Shown here in pieces: positions 31,059-32,248 of a stretch of DNA of 32,248 bases. The stretch lies in contig CAZYQK010000014.1 in assembly GCA_964650245.1 (NCBI GenBank), forward strand, positions 1-32,248. Direction: 5' to 3'. A program made the translations under genes and the position numbers. The notes under the pieces are model-generated. The model ran no database searches and had not been told where the DNA came from. It was given only the letters and a program-made list of their open reading frames with translations. How positions within the stretch are numbered: the first letter of the stretch is position 1; each line of letters opens with the position of its first letter. This DNA comes from WS-2 sp964650245. GTDB taxonomy: Bacteria > Eisenbacteria > RBG-16-71-46.

Positions 31059-31421
31059 GTGGCCATTCGGCGCAGGGAGGTTCGGGGCGTCGTGGTGCTC
31101 TACCCGAAAGGCAATTTCTTCGGGGACAGTGAGACCGACGAGCTGCAGAAAGCCGTCATGGACGAGGCGGCGGCCGGCAACACGCGGATGATTCTGAACC
31201 TGACTGAATGCCTCGCGCTCAACTCGATCGCGATCGGGGTGCTGATGCGGGGCTTCGCGAACTACCGGAGCCGCGGCGGTGAGATCAAGCTGTGCGGACT
31301 CGGGAAGCGCATCAAGGACCTGTTCACGATGACCAAGCTGATCATGGTGTTCGACCACCACGAGACTGAGGAGCAGGCGCTCGCGGCGTTCGCGGTGGGT
31401 GTGGAAGGGAAGAAGCCCTAG
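31059..31421 (+). CDS. STAS-domain protein 2 (anti-anti-sigma-like)
   Basis: The 120-aa protein is a second STAS domain: VRGVVVLYPKGNFFGDSETDEL, MILNLTECLALNSIAIGVL, EIKLCGLGKRIKDLFTMTKL and IMVFDHHETEEQALAAF. S56 in LNSIAIG is at the regulatory serine place. It aligns along its length with STAS protein 1 (shared TPKG/YPKG, LNS, GVL, IKLC/MKLC, TKL, VF blocks). The GTG start follows GGAGG at about 31047-31051. There are 18 nt between the two STAS genes, so they are co-transcribed. Confidence 0.88.
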   Translation: MAIRRREVRGVVVLYPKGNFFGDSETDELQKAVMDEAAAGNTRMILNLTECLALNSIAIGVLMRGFANYRSRGGEIKLCGLGKRIKDLFTMTKLIMVFDHHETEEQALAAFAVGVEGKKP

Positions 31422-31565
31422 ACCGGGCGGTTGGTCGGGTCCCGGCGCGGCCTGAGGCGGGCCGTCCGGACTGGACGCGGCGGGCCGCTGTCGCCGCACC
31501 ACAGGCACATTCCGGCGCGAGGATCGAGCGGATCCGGCGGGCCGGGCATGGAGGAACATCGCGCA
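31422..31565. other. Spacer between STAS pair and exbB-like gene
   Basis: This 144-bp GC-rich gap carries short inverted repeats (for example CCGGG/CCCGG near 31425-31446) but no T-run, so I do not call a terminator. No convincing promoter boxes were seen. GGAGG (31550-31554) is the ribosome site of the next gene. Confidence 0.4.
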
Positions 31566-32204
31566 ATGAGTCGGTTCATCGTTCCCATCGGCTTCACGCT
31601 GACGGCTGTGGTTTCGTTTCTGCTGTGGTGGAGCCTGCCCATGCTCGGGCCGGTCGGCGAACAGGCGAAACAGGGTGGCTATCTCGTCGCGGCGCTCATC
31701 ATGCTCGTCATCCTCCTGACCGCGTTCATCATCGAGCGGATCTGGAGCCTCAAGAAGGCTGCGGGCAAGGGCTCGGTGCCCGGGTTCCTCAACGAGGTCC
31801 GCAAGCGCCTCCATGCCGGCGACGTGGACGGGGCGATCAAGGCCTGCGCACAGCAGCGAGGCTCGGCGGCAAACGTGATCCGCGCCGGACTCGAGCGTTA
31901 CATGCAACTCAAGGCCGAAGGCGCCACGAAGGAGAAGATCGTGGCCGAAACTCAGGCGGCGATCCAGGAAGCCAACGGCCTCGAGGTGCCGCTGCTCGAG
32001 CGCAACCTGATCGCGCTCTCGACCATCGCTTCGATCGCGACGATGGTCGGCCTGCTCGGCACGGTGATCGGGATGATCCGTTCGTTCGCGGCGCTCGGCC
32101 ACACCGGCGCGGTGGACGCGGCCAAGCTCGCGGTCGGCATCTCCGAGGCGCTCATCAACACCGCCGGGGGCCTGTTCTGCGCGATCGCGGGCATCGTGCC
32201 CTAA
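31566..32204 (+). CDS. exbB: MotA/TolQ/ExbB proton-channel protein, cut by an in-frame TAA near the window end
   Basis: This family forms the inner-membrane proton channel that powers TonB or Tol systems together with an ExbD/TolR partner. Three membrane helices are visible: about residues 5-24 (VPIGFTLTAVVSFLLWWSLP), 38-58 (LVAALIMLVILLTAFI) and the conserved pair at about 155-212 (LSTIASIATMVGLLGTVIGM, LINTAGGLFCAIAGIVP). A cytoplasmic loop lies between them. The frame stops at TAA 32202-32204 in the last helix. The same frame then continues NVLVTRGDNFNYMM to the edge, which is what should follow a Tyr codon in this family (PYN). The stop is therefore probably TAC/TAT misread or a fresh nonsense mutation, and the gene really runs past 32248. 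ATG 31549 is an alternative start. Confidence 0.85.
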   Translation: MSRFIVPIGFTLTAVVSFLLWWSLPMLGPVGEQAKQGGYLVAALIMLVILLTAFIIERIWSLKKAAGKGSVPGFLNEVRKRLHAGDVDGAIKACAQQRGSAANVIRAGLERYMQLKAEGATKEKIVAETQAAIQEANGLEVPLLERNLIALSTIASIATMVGLLGTVIGMIRSFAALGHTGAVDAAKLAVGISEALINTAGGLFCAIAGIVP

Positions 32205-32248
32205 AACGTGTTGGTGACTCGGGGGGACAACTTCAACTACATGATGGA

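Noticed and set aside
1..32248. CRISPR arrays, insertion sequences, phage genes, tRNA or rRNA genes
   Set aside because: No spaced repeat arrays, transposase or integrase motifs, terminal inverted repeats, or RNA gene patterns were seen while reading the window.

Overview
The window is high-GC (about two-thirds G+C or more by eye), densely coded bacterial DNA. It has many GTG starts, some TTG starts, and many 4-nt stop/start overlaps. A complete lipid A, Kdo and outer-membrane assembly gene set shows a diderm, LPS-producing bacterium. An LpxC-FabZ fusion and a Minf_1886-family gene point toward the FCB group or its relatives (for example Gemmatimonadota or Candidatus Eisenbacteria). This is inference from family knowledge; no rRNA or tRNA gene is present to fix the taxonomy.

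Layout. (1) 1-17593 is an envelope supercluster, all on +: clpC (3' part), bamA, skp, lpxD, lpxC-fabZ, lpxA, a Gfo/Idh/MocA oxidoreductase, lpxB, a DUF374 acyltransferase, waaA, lpxK, nadB, a Minf_1886-family gene, an msbA-type exporter and a GT9 glycosyltransferase. From lpxD to nadB the genes are almost all translationally coupled. Together they build the UDP-diacylglucosamine to Kdo-lipid A pathway, flip the product across the inner membrane and insert outer-membrane proteins. (2) 17594-21315: its own promoter precedes proS, then a waaF-like heptosyltransferase and gmhB carrying an unusual N-terminal domain (core heptose synthesis and transfer). (3) 21346-24458, minus strand: a membrane TPR/zinc-ribbon protein followed by a DUF4388 protein with a pseudopilin-like C-terminus. 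(4) 24758-26077: asnS with a promoter and long leader. (5) 26102-27658, minus: a GT-C-like multi-pass membrane protein. (6) 27917 to the end, +: a PstS-like binding protein, a TPR protein, two STAS proteins and an ExbB/TolQ proton channel cut by an in-frame stop.

Most striking points. ClpC carries a nine-codon in-frame replacement with a 10-A run at the D2 pore-loop region. bamA has a signal peptide but no ATG/GTG/TTG start where one is needed. An oxidoreductase sits in the lipid A operon where lpxI is found in some bacteria, and no lpxH, lpxI or lpxG is visible. The PstS/TPR/STAS/STAS/ExbB set looks like a regulated energy-transduction module. The ClpC and ExbB anomalies both lie near the window ends and may be sequence errors. 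No CRISPR array, insertion sequence, phage or RNA gene was seen.
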